From contig JANQJR010000067.1 of the NCBI GenBank assembly GCA_028281525.1, positions 1 to 34,278 on the forward strand: a stretch of 34,278 bases of DNA. The letters are read 5' to 3'. Below the pieces are notes generated by a model, which saw only the letters and a list, made by a program, of their open reading frames with translations, ran no database searches and was not told where the DNA came from. How positions within the stretch are numbered: the first letter of the stretch is position 1; the number at the start of each line of letters is the position of its first letter. A program made the translations under genes and the position numbers. Below are positions 16,848-24,327 of the stretch, in pieces. The stretch is from Magnetovibrio sp. (GTDB lineage: Bacteria; Pseudomonadota; Alphaproteobacteria; Rhodospirillales; Magnetovibrionaceae).

Positions 16848-18419
16848 TCAGTTTCCTTCTCCTATGTGGTACGTCTTGGTTTTGTCACCGGATTGAACCA
16901 GAACGCTCTTGCCCGTGATTTCGGTGATTTTAAAGCCATCGGGCAGAACACTGCCGATACGATAAGTTTTGGCGTCGCTCGCAACCGCAAGAACGACATC
17001 CCCTGATATCACCCCTGTAAAATGAAACCGCTTGACCGGCTTGGGTGTGAGCTTCTTAACCTCGACGGCAGGGGCCATCGGCGGGGGAGCCGTTGGTGGC
17101 GGAGCTTTCATCTTTTGCGCGACCTCAACGGGCGCGGGCGCCGGGGGCGCGGACGTTTGCAGGGCCGGGGTAACCGTCAATTGCGCGGCAACTTGACTGC
17201 CGCGGAACGTCCCGTCGTTCAGGTCGGCCGCAAATTCGGAAATCAGGTGCTCAGCACGCCGCTTATTTTCCTCTTCAAGTTTCCCCTCGACCTTGATGGC
17301 CTTGGGCGCTTGCGCATCCGGTGACAGGCGGTAGGTCAATTTGTGCGCCCAGGGCTCCGCTTTCAAACGATCCTCAAGTTGCCGGGCCACGTCTTCGGCC
17401 GTCGAAACCTGTATGTCGAAAGGCCGCAATCGCGGCACTTCGTTTCCCAAAAGCGTGACAACCGAATTGAGAACGGCTCGTGTCGCAATGTATCCGGAAA
17501 GCCGGATTTCGCCGCTTTCTAGAACCTTCTCCACCCGCCACGACACCCCCAGCCGGTCCAACAAAATCTTCAGCGCCGAAATTTGCCGGTCCACGACTTC
17601 GACCTGGATTCGAGGCGCATATCCTGCGTTCGTAAGCAAGGACCGCAGTTTCACCAAGTCCGCAGGTGTCCAAACGTAACCCCGGACCTGCAGTCTGTTG
17701 TTCGCTTGGAATTCAAACGTGATGGTGTCGTCCAGTTGATTTTCATGAAGAAGTTTGGCCACAGCTTCGGATGGGCTCAACTGCGCCTGTTTAAGATCTT
17801 CACCGCTGTTCCCGGATGGGCCGAGCAACAGAACGCCCCCACTCACCAGCACAAGAATAACCACACCAACGATGGCCGCTGTTAAGGCATGCTTGGTGAG
17901 CCGGTTCGACCGGCTGCGCGCAACGGCAGACTTTTCGGTTCGACTTGCGCCGGTTTGAGGTTCGGACGCAGCTTCATCCTGATTGGACAAAACGGCGGGG
18001 TCCGCGTCTCCCTCTTCGGAGGACGGCTCGTCCTCGCCCGGAGGCGTGACGTCTTCATCTTCCACTTCGATTTGAAGTCCGATAAGCGCGTCGTATTTAA
18101 TTTGCGCCCACGCATCATCCCCTTCAGCGCCGATTGCAATGATCGTATTGCCAAGCTTGATCGGCGTGTACAGGGTATACGCCGCCTCATCGTTCGCATG
18201 TAACGGATCGGTTCCTACATAAACAGCTTGATCCAGCGCTTTGAGGCCCAATCGCTCGCCATCCAACACAATGGTGAGATGACGCGACGCAACGCTCGGC
18301 TCCGACAAAACGATATCGCAATCGAAATCCCGCCCGACGATGTTTTCTCCATCGACAATTCGGGCGACGGCTCCGACGTTTGGACCTTCTAATATTTTTA
18401 GGATCAGTCCGGACATCAA
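16848..18419 (-). CDS. sctD: SctD inner-membrane ring protein with FHA domain
   Basis: This 523-residue protein has a cytoplasmic FHA domain at residues 3-100 (NIVGRDFDCDIVLSEPSVASRHLTI), an acidic linker (115-165), one membrane helix (about 178-200) and periplasmic ring-building domains (about 205-405). A Pro/Ala-rich linker (about 425-460) leads to a final beta-rich domain with GSVLPDGFKI and GKSVLVQSGDKTKTYHI. The last domain resembles the type II GspC/type IV PilP homology region more than a standard YscD ending. Start may be ATG at 18419 or 18416. It is the first gene of the minus-strand apparatus operon, divergent from sctQ. Confidence 0.9.
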   Translation of the reverse strand: MMSGLILKILEGPNVGAVARIVDGENIVGRDFDCDIVLSEPSVASRHLTIVLDGERLGLKALDQAVYVGTDPLHANDEAAYTLYTPIKLGNTIIAIGAEGDDAWAQIKYDALIGLQIEVEDEDVTPPGEDEPSSEEGDADPAVLSNQDEAASEPQTGASRTEKSAVARSRSNRLTKHALTAAIVGVVILVLVSGGVLLLGPSGNSGEDLKQAQLSPSEAVAKLLHENQLDDTITFEFQANNRLQVRGYVWTPADLVKLRSLLTNAGYAPRIQVEVVDRQISALKILLDRLGVSWRVEKVLESGEIRLSGYIATRAVLNSVVTLLGNEVPRLRPFDIQVSTAEDVARQLEDRLKAEPWAHKLTYRLSPDAQAPKAIKVEGKLEEENKRRAEHLISEFAADLNDGTFRGSQVAAQLTVTPALQTSAPPAPAPVEVAQKMKAPPPTAPPPMAPAVEVKKLTPKPVKRFHFTGVISGDVVLAVASDAKTYRIGSVLPDGFKITEITGKSVLVQSGDKTKTYHIGEGN

Positions 18420-18542
18420 CGCAACGCTCTACACACAGTTCAATCCAAAACACACTGGGGACCACACGGGAACGACCGCACCGCCCTTCCCGCATTCGAG
18501 GCTTAAATCCGTCTTCATCTATAAATTAGTCACCACCCCCGG

Positions 18543-18591
18543 CGAAAGTTGCGTGTTGTTTCCAAAATATTTCTGAGCGGAGCAACTTTCG
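18543..18591. promoter_or_regulatory. Inverted repeat in the sctD/sctQ divergent control region
   Basis: CGAAAGTTGC (18543-18552) and its exact reverse complement GCAACTTTCG (18582-18591) flank a 29-bp spacer in the 219-bp gap between the divergent sctD and sctQ. Two half sites this far apart could bind a dimeric activator serving both operons. No clear -35/-10 pair was found. The remaining gap sequence shows no gene. Confidence 0.5.
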
Positions 18592-18638
18592 AAAATCCCC
18601 TGTTACTAAGCGTGTGTTGAAGAAAGACCCTGTAAATT

Positions 18639-19787
18639 TTGAAAAAAGTGCTCGCCGTGGAAAATTCGACACAGTCAATTCTACCCTTTGTCGCGCCAAG
18701 CGTTTCAGCCCATGAGGTGTCTCGAAACACCGCGATTTCCGAGCTCGTTGCAGGGTTCTGCCGTGCTCTTGGTGCCAAGCAGACTTGGGTCGGCGAAGCG
18801 GAATTCCAAAATCCCCTGGTTCTTGAAGCCCGGGTTGGCTCTTCCGACATAAGAGCCATTTTCGAAAAGGCGTTTGCCGATGAAATCATCAAGCATCATT
18901 TCGAATTGCCGGCCGATTATCGCCTACCCGATGAATTGCAAAGCGCAGTATTGGAAGTCGCGTTGACCAATCATCTGGAACGCTTGGAAGAAGCATCGGG
19001 CGTATATATTCGTTTTTTAAACATTGCCCCTCCCGATGGTGACGATTTTTCCAACTACCAAACGTATTCGGTCGTCCCTCCCGGTGCTCAGGCCGTCAAA
19101 GTCGCCGTCGCCATCAGTGACGACTGGCAGCCCATCGACTTCCCATCCCCGTCCACGAACGATGGATTGCCCATGCACCTGCCTTTGACCATCGGCCGAC
19201 TGTCCCTGGCTGTCAGAGACCTCCGGAACTTGGGAATTGGCGACATCCTCTTGTGCCCCATACAACGCAGCGAAACCGCCCTGGAGTGCACCATCGCGTT
19301 GGGCGGGCAGCTTCTTGCCGGCCGCATTGCGGGCAACCAACTCACAATTACAAGATCGAGGCATCACATGAACGACAACACTGACATTGCGGAGCATGAA
19401 TTCGAAGACAGCCTCCCAGATCCCGCCGCCGATGAAACCGATACTGCCGGCCTTGCGGCGGAACCGGAAGAGGATGTTGCAGCCCCCCCCTTAGACACGG
19501 ACGCAGAATTCGCTCAGCCTGCCGATACGGACGCGACGGCAACCGCTGAGCCGATCATCAACCCGCGCGACATGGCGGATATCCCCATGACCGTCCGTTT
19601 CGATGTTGGGCAACTCTCCCTCACGCTTCAGGAGGTGCAAGCCCTGTGCGAAGGCACAATTCTCGAATTGCCGGCGGACATTGAAGACCTCGTTCATATC
19701 AACGTAAACGGCCTATACGTCGGCCAAGGAGAATTGGTCACGATCGACGGCAAGGCCGGGGTGCGCGTGCTGAGACTCAATCGATAA
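18639..19787 (+). CDS. sctQ: SctQ cytoplasmic sorting-platform (C-ring) protein
   Basis: This 382-residue protein has an N-terminal helical part (about 1-175), a first SpoA-like domain (about 185-240: LTIGRLSLAVRDLRNLGIGDILL) and an acidic, Ala/Asp/Glu-rich linker (245-310). A FliN-like C-terminal SpoA domain follows (about 315-382: MTVRFDVGQLSLTLQEVQAL and GQGELVTIDGKAGVRVL). SctQ forms the cytoplasmic pods that load substrates. The start is uncertain: TTG at 18639, GTG at 18648 or GTG at 18657, none with a strong ribosome site. It begins the sctQRSTU operon. An internal start for the short SctQ-C form is visible. Confidence 0.92.
   Translation: MKKVLAVENSTQSILPFVAPSVSAHEVSRNTAISELVAGFCRALGAKQTWVGEAEFQNPLVLEARVGSSDIRAIFEKAFADEIIKHHFELPADYRLPDELQSAVLEVALTNHLERLEEASGVYIRFLNIAPPDGDDFSNYQTYSVVPPGAQAVKVAVAISDDWQPIDFPSPSTNDGLPMHLPLTIGRLSLAVRDLRNLGIGDILLCPIQRSETALECTIALGGQLLAGRIAGNQLTITRSRHHMNDNTDIAEHEFEDSLPDPAADETDTAGLAAEPEEDVAAPPLDTDAEFAQPADTDATATAEPIINPRDMADIPMTVRFDVGQLSLTLQEVQALCEGTILELPADIEDLVHINVNGLYVGQGELVTIDGKAGVRVLRLNR
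19358..19370 (+). promoter_or_regulatory. Internal ribosome binding site and ATG for SctQ-C
   Basis: GAGG at 19358-19361 lies 6 bases before an in-frame ATG at 19368 (codon 244), just before the linker and the last SpoA domain. Translation from here gives a 139-residue SctQ-C. Short SctQ products from internal starts are established for YscQ and relatives and are part of the C-ring. Confidence 0.6.
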
Positions 19788-19832
19788 CTCACCCCCACAA
19801 CGAACCAGCGAACCAGAGCGGTGAATGGGTAA

Positions 19833-20483
19833 ATGACTGAACTTCCAAATCCCCTAGTGCTGATCGGGATCATGGCCGTGATGGCCCTGGTGCCCTTCGT
19901 CGCGATTATGGTCACTTCGTTTGTAAAGTTCGCCGTTGTCCTGTCACTTGTCCGCAATGCCCTTGGCGTTCAACAGGTTCCACCCAACTCCGCGCTCTAT
20001 GGTTTGTCGATCATTCTGACATTGTACGTCATGGCACCGATCGGACATGAGATTTACCAAATCGTCAAACAAACGCCGATTGAGCTCAGCCAGACCGCCG
20101 ACTTTTTTACCAAGGTCGAACAGGCGGCCGAACCGCTGCGCTTGTTCTTAAGCAAGCATTCGGATGATGCGACGCGCGAATTTTTCACCGAAACCACAAA
20201 GAAAATCTGGCCGGAGGATTTGGCCGCCAACATCGACAAGGACAGCTATTTCGTGCTGATCCCCTCTTTCACGGTTTCGGAGCTCACCATGGCTTTTGAA
20301 ATCGGGTTTCTTTTGTACCTGCCGTTCATCGCCATCGACCTGATCATATCCAACATCCTGCTCGCCATGGGCATGATGATGGTGTCGCCAATGACGATTT
20401 CCCTGCCGTTTAAATTGTTTTTGTTCGTCGCCGTCGACGGGTGGTCGCGCCTGATTTATGGGCTGGTTCTAACGTATCAGTAA
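19833..20483 (+). CDS. sctR: SctR export apparatus protein
   Basis: This 216-residue membrane protein of the FliP/YscR family has four hydrophobic helices, with family signatures MVTSFVKFAVVLSLVRNALG and VPPNSALYGLSIILTLYVMAP in the N-terminal half. The pair FEIGFLLYLPFIAIDLIISN and LLAMGMMMVSPMTISLPFKL lies near the end. Five copies form the base of the export pore with SctS and SctT. It follows sctQ by 45 bp and precedes sctS by 15 bp. Confidence 0.97.
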   Translation: MTELPNPLVLIGIMAVMALVPFVAIMVTSFVKFAVVLSLVRNALGVQQVPPNSALYGLSIILTLYVMAPIGHEIYQIVKQTPIELSQTADFFTKVEQAAEPLRLFLSKHSDDATREFFTETTKKIWPEDLAANIDKDSYFVLIPSFTVSELTMAFEIGFLLYLPFIAIDLIISNILLAMGMMMVSPMTISLPFKLFLFVAVDGWSRLIYGLVLTYQ

Positions 20484-20498
20484 AGTGGGAAAGGTTTC

Positions 20499-20768
20499 AT
20501 GGAAAACCTGCAAATCATCAATCTCATATCCCGCACGCTGATGCTCGTCCTTGTGCTGTCCTTGCCCCCCATTCTGGCGGCGACGATTGTCGGCGTGCTG
20601 GTGAGTTTGTTCCAGGCATTGACCCAAATCCAAGAACAAACCCTCGGCTTCATTCTCAAACTCGTCGCCGTGATCATCACCTTATTCGCCTTTGGCGGAT
20701 GGGCGGGACACACGTTGTACCAGTTTTCGATCATGGTCTTTGACATCTTGCCAAGTCTTGCGCGATGA
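20499..20768 (+). CDS. sctS: SctS export apparatus protein
   Basis: This 89-residue FliQ/YscS-family protein forms two membrane hairpin helices with the conserved LPPILAATIVGVLVSLFQAL, TQIQEQTL and LKLVAVIITLF segments. AAAGG lies 5 bases before the ATG. The stop overlaps the sctT start (ATGA), so the two are probably translationally coupled. Confidence 0.97.
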   Translation: MENLQIINLISRTLMLVLVLSLPPILAATIVGVLVSLFQALTQIQEQTLGFILKLVAVIITLFAFGGWAGHTLYQFSIMVFDILPSLAR

Positions 20769-21553
20769 ACTTTTTTCTCACGGAAACAAACCAGGTCATG
20801 GTCGTCCTTGCGATGGTCGTCCCGCGGTTTTTGACGATCATGGCCGTATTTCCCGTGTTCGCGAAAGGGTTCCTGCCCGGCATGCTGCGCAACAGTTTCG
20901 CCGTCAGCCTGTGCCTTATTCTGGTTCCGCCCCTGGTGTTGAGCGTAGACGCAGGACAAGTGGAAACGTCCAACCTACCGCTGATCATTTTCAAGGAAGT
21001 CATGGTCGGTTTCTTGTTGGCGTTTCCTTTGGTCATCCCATTTTGGGCGGCCGAAGCCATCGGCGCCTATATCGACAACCAGCGCGGCGCGGCCATGGCC
21101 AGTTCCATGGACCCGCTGACCGGATCCGAAACGACGCCCATGGGGATGCTGTTCACCCGCGCATTTGCAACTTTCTTTCTGGCCAGCGGCAGTTTCCTTC
21201 TGCTCCTGGATTTCATCTACAGCAGCTATTCCGTGTGGCCGGTTACCGAATTCTTTCCGACCTTCAGCGCTGACATGGCAAGCGTATACTTATCGATGCT
21301 CGATCGGTTGATGTGGCTCACCATCGTGCTGTCGGCACCCATTATCATTGCGATGTTCCTTTCCGAGCTTGCGCTGGCCCTGGTCAGTCGCTTCGCGCCG
21401 CAGTTGAACGTGTTTTTCCTGGCCATGCCGGTAAAAAGCGCGATGGGCGTGTTTATTTTGATTCTGTATTTCCCCTTGCTGCTTACGTTCCTTTCGGATG
21501 AGCTGCATCACTTGGGGGATCTCATGGGGAACATGGGAGCGGTCTTTAAATGA
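20765..21553 (+). CDS. sctT: SctT export apparatus protein
   Basis: This 262-residue FliR/YscT-family membrane protein has about six hydrophobic helices. Family segments include PRFLTIMAVFPVFAKGFLPG near the N terminus, KEVMVGFLLAFPLVIPFWAAE and IDNQRGAAMASSMDPLTGSE. One copy joins SctR and SctS in the export pore. It overlaps sctS at the start and sctU at the end by 4 bp each. Confidence 0.97.
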   Translation: MNFFLTETNQVMVVLAMVVPRFLTIMAVFPVFAKGFLPGMLRNSFAVSLCLILVPPLVLSVDAGQVETSNLPLIIFKEVMVGFLLAFPLVIPFWAAEAIGAYIDNQRGAAMASSMDPLTGSETTPMGMLFTRAFATFFLASGSFLLLLDFIYSSYSVWPVTEFFPTFSADMASVYLSMLDRLMWLTIVLSAPIIIAMFLSELALALVSRFAPQLNVFFLAMPVKSAMGVFILILYFPLLLTFLSDELHHLGDLMGNMGAVFK

Positions 21554-22599
21554 GTGAGAAAACGGAACAACCGACACCCAAAAAGTTGCGCGATGCGCGC
21601 AAGGAAGGCCAGGTCGCCAAAAGCACGGAAGTCGCTTCCGCGGTGCTTATGACGGCAACGATGCTGTTTCTGATTTTTCAGGTTCCGTCCTATTTCGCAA
21701 GCCTGAAAGCCGTGCTTATGGATTACCATTACATTTATGAATTCGAAGACCGCAAAAGCGCCATCGGGTACGCCTATACGCTCTTAAAAGATATAGGGAT
21801 CAATATCCTCGTCCCCTTCTGTCTGCTGGTTCTGGTTTTGGGAATCGCATCGAACTACTTTCAGATCGGTTTTTTGGTTTCCCCAAAAGCCGCGGCGCCG
21901 TCACTGAAAAAAATCAATCCGGCCTCAAATCTAAAAAACATTGTTTCATTGAAAAGCCTAATGGAGCTGATCAAGTCGTTGATCAAAATTGGAACTTTGG
22001 TCGTCATCTTGACGATTGTCATCACCAACAACATCCCGTCACTCCTGCAAGCGCCCAGGTGCGGCCTGCAATGCGTATTCGCCGTTACGGGTGAGATGTT
22101 GATCCAAATCACGGTCTACTCCATTCCCGTGTTTGTCGCCATTGCCGGATTCGACTACATCTTCCAAAAGCTCCAGCACCTCAAAAAGCTCAAGATGTCG
22201 AAAGATGAGGTCAAACGCGAATACAAGGAATCCGAAGGCGACCCCCTGATCAAAAGCATGCGCAAACAACTGCACCAGGAATTGCTCATGCATGACACCT
22301 CAGAACGCGTAAGAAAGTCGAGTGTACTCGTGACAAACCCAACCCATATCGCCATCGCCCTGTACTACGACGCCGAGGAAACACCCCTGCCAGTGATCAT
22401 GGCGAAAGGTACGGACCACATCGCCCACCGTATGATCGAAATCGCTAAGGAAGAGGGCATTCCCGTGATGCAGAACATTCCCCTGGCGCGCGCACTGCAC
22501 GGCCAATCGGACGTGGACGAGCATATTCCGACAGATTTGATCGAGCCTGTGGCCGAAGTGTTGCGCTGGGTTCAATCCTTGGAAAACAGGGAAGTCTAA
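21550..22599 (+). CDS. sctU: SctU autocleaving export switch protein
   Basis: This 349-residue FlhB/YscU-family protein begins SEKTEQPTPKKLRDARKEGQ, the usual cytoplasmic start. It has four membrane helices and a cytoplasmic domain with the autocleavage motif NPTH at residues 263-266, the same position as in YscU. Cleavage between Asn and Pro lets the machine switch from early to later substrates. It is the last gene of the sctQRSTU operon, and 72 bp after its stop comes the tRNA fragment at the island edge. Confidence 0.97.
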   Translation: MSEKTEQPTPKKLRDARKEGQVAKSTEVASAVLMTATMLFLIFQVPSYFASLKAVLMDYHYIYEFEDRKSAIGYAYTLLKDIGINILVPFCLLVLVLGIASNYFQIGFLVSPKAAAPSLKKINPASNLKNIVSLKSLMELIKSLIKIGTLVVILTIVITNNIPSLLQAPRCGLQCVFAVTGEMLIQITVYSIPVFVAIAGFDYIFQKLQHLKKLKMSKDEVKREYKESEGDPLIKSMRKQLHQELLMHDTSERVRKSSVLVTNPTHIAIALYYDAEETPLPVIMAKGTDHIAHRMIEIAKEEGIPVMQNIPLARALHGQSDVDEHIPTDLIEPVAEVLRWVQSLENREV

Positions 22600-22671
22600 C
22601 GCTCACCCGTTCCGCAGACGGCAACGGCGCTGCAATGATCGCCTCGCCCCACTCACTCCAATATCTTTTTT

Positions 22672-22716
22672 TTCGGGAGACAGGGGCCGGAGGTTCAAAT
22701 TCTCTCACTCCGACCA
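22672..22716 (+). tRNA. 3' half of tRNA-Pro(CGG), candidate island attachment site
   Basis: This 45-base fragment contains the anticodon loop TTCGGGA (22672-22678), 3' anticodon stem GACAG, variable loop GGGCC, T stem and loop GGAGG-TTCAAAT-TCTCT, 3' acceptor strand CACTCCG, discriminator A and encoded CCA (22714-22716). The 5' half is missing: no CGGAGTG acceptor strand, D arm or CTGTC stem lies upstream, where the sequence is AT-rich and unrelated. Loss of everything 5' of the anticodon loop is what remains when a tyrosine-integrase element enters a tRNA gene and carries a replacement 3' end. It marks the likely right end of the T3SS island. Confidence 0.8.
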
Positions 22717-22723
22717 ATCACCC

Positions 22724-22748
22724 CCCCCGGCGAAAGCCGGGGGTTTTT
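22724..22748 (+). terminator. Terminator of the former tRNA gene
   Basis: CCCCCGGC (22724-22731) pairs with GCCGGGGG (22736-22743) around GAAA and is followed by TTTTT. It lies 7 bases after the tRNA CCA, so it probably belonged to the original tRNA gene and now also ends transcription from sctU. Confidence 0.9.
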
Positions 22749-22815
22749 GCTTGTCTGGGTTACCGGATCCTATCTAAAGCGTTGCAAATCACTTTCTTTC
22801 TCCCACATTAGAACC

Positions 22816-24327
22816 ATGACAAATTTTAGCGCCCGACCGCGAACCAACCGCGCGCCGATTCCGTTCGACAACACGTACGCGAGCCTGCCCGAGCCGTTTT
22901 ACAGCCGGGTCGAACCCATTCCCGTGAGTGCGCCCGCGTTGATCAAGGTGAACGCCGACCTGGCCCGATCCCTGCAGATCGATGTGGACTATCTGACCTC
23001 GCCCGCAGGCCTCGAAGTTTTGGCTGGAAACCGCATTCCGGATGCGTCTGAGCCCGTGGCCATGGCGTATGCGGGCCACCAGTTCGGCAACTTCGTGCCG
23101 CAGTTGGGCGATGGACGGGCGATCTTGCTGGGAGAAGTCCAAAACCAAGATGGAGAGCGTTTCGACATCCATTTGAAAGGGTCGGGCCGCACGCCCTATT
23201 CGCGCAATGGCGATGGACGCGCCTGGTTAGGCCCGGTGTTGCGCGAGTATGTCGTCAGCGAAGCCATGGCGGCTTTGGGTGTCCCTACAACCCGCGCCCT
23301 GGCGGCGGTGACGACAGGCGAGAGCGTGGTCCGCGAAGAGATCCTGCCGGGCGCGATCCTGACGCGCATCGCCAAAGGTCACGTGCGTGTTGGCACCTTT
23401 GAATATTTCGCTTCGCGCGGTGATTATGAGTCCGTGCACACCCTGGCCGATTATGCGATCGAACGTTTTTACCCCGATTGCCGCGCGTCCGATCACCCCT
23501 ATCTGACCTTGTTCGAACAGGTTTTGCAACGCCAGGCCCGGCTCGTCGCGCAATGGATGGGCGTGGGTTTCATTCATGGCGTGATGAACACCGACAACAT
23601 GTCGATCAGCGGCGAAACCATCGACTATGGCCCCTGCGCGTTCATGGACACCTATCACCCGCTCACGGTGTTCAGTTATATCGATCAGATGGGCCGTTAC
23701 GCCTATGCCAACCAGCCCCACATCGCCAAGTGGAATCTGTCCCGGCTGGCTTCGACACTGGTGCCGTTGCTGCACGAACATCAAGACAAAGCCATAGGGA
23801 TCGCGCAAACCGCGTTGGACACGTTCGAGGAAAAACACGAAGCGGAATGGACTCGTGTGTTCAACGCCAAGCTGGGGCTGGAACAGATCAAGCCCGGCGA
23901 CGCCACATTGGCGCAAGCCCTGTTGACGCAAATGGCCAAAAGCGGCGCGGATTTCACTTTGGTGTTTCGCGGGCTCGCATCCGGAATGGAGGATGGCGCC
24001 AATCCGGATTTTGCCGAAATCCGCAGCATGTTCAAAGACGGCCAAGCGCTCGACGCCTGGCTCGTAAAGTGGCGCGCGCGTCTGAACGAAGAAGGCTGCC
24101 CGCCGGGCGACGTCCATGAAACGATGTGCACCGCCAATCCGGCCTTCATTCCGCGCAACCACAGGATCGAACAGATGATCGAGCTTGCCCGCAACGGCGA
24201 CTTCAGCCTTTTCGAGGACTTGCTGACGGTCCTCTCCCACCCGTTCGAGGATCAACCCGCGTTCCATGCATACCAAGCGCCCCCGCAGCCGGATGAGGTG
24301 GTGCACACGACATTTTGCGGAACTTAA
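22816..24327 (+). CDS. selO: SelO/YdiU protein adenylyltransferase
   Basis: This 503-residue protein is of normal bacterial length. SelO is a pseudokinase-fold enzyme that transfers AMP from ATP to Ser, Thr or Tyr of proteins, linked to oxidative stress. Clear family motifs are YAGHQFGNFVPQLGDGRAIL, HLKGSGRTPYSRNGDGRAW, REYVVSEAMAALGVPTTRAL, HGVMNTDNMSISGETIDYGP and ending TFCGT. The penultimate region carries Cys, not selenocysteine. The ATG at 22816 matches the usual N terminus; a longer frame to 22747 would run into the tRNA terminator. It is the first chromosomal gene after the island edge and its stop overlaps the stop of the convergent gene at 24324. Confidence 0.97.
   Translation: MTNFSARPRTNRAPIPFDNTYASLPEPFYSRVEPIPVSAPALIKVNADLARSLQIDVDYLTSPAGLEVLAGNRIPDASEPVAMAYAGHQFGNFVPQLGDGRAILLGEVQNQDGERFDIHLKGSGRTPYSRNGDGRAWLGPVLREYVVSEAMAALGVPTTRALAAVTTGESVVREEILPGAILTRIAKGHVRVGTFEYFASRGDYESVHTLADYAIERFYPDCRASDHPYLTLFEQVLQRQARLVAQWMGVGFIHGVMNTDNMSISGETIDYGPCAFMDTYHPLTVFSYIDQMGRYAYANQPHIAKWNLSRLASTLVPLLHEHQDKAIGIAQTALDTFEEKHEAEWTRVFNAKLGLEQIKPGDATLAQALLTQMAKSGADFTLVFRGLASGMEDGANPDFAEIRSMFKDGQALDAWLVKWRARLNEEGCPPGDVHETMCTANPAFIPRNHRIEQMIELARNGDFSLFEDLLTVLSHPFEDQPAFHAYQAPPQPDEVVHTTFCGT

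Noticed and set aside
22600-22716. Complete tRNA gene
   Set aside because: Only the part from the anticodon loop to CCA is present; the 5' acceptor strand, D arm and 5' anticodon stem are missing.
23227-24306. Long minus-strand frame opposite selO
   Set aside because: selO has full family motifs on the + strand; the opposite frame is a high-GC shadow.
24280-24327. Selenocysteine in SelO
   Set aside because: The C terminus reads TFCGT with an ordinary Cys codon and a TAA stop; there is no in-frame TGA.
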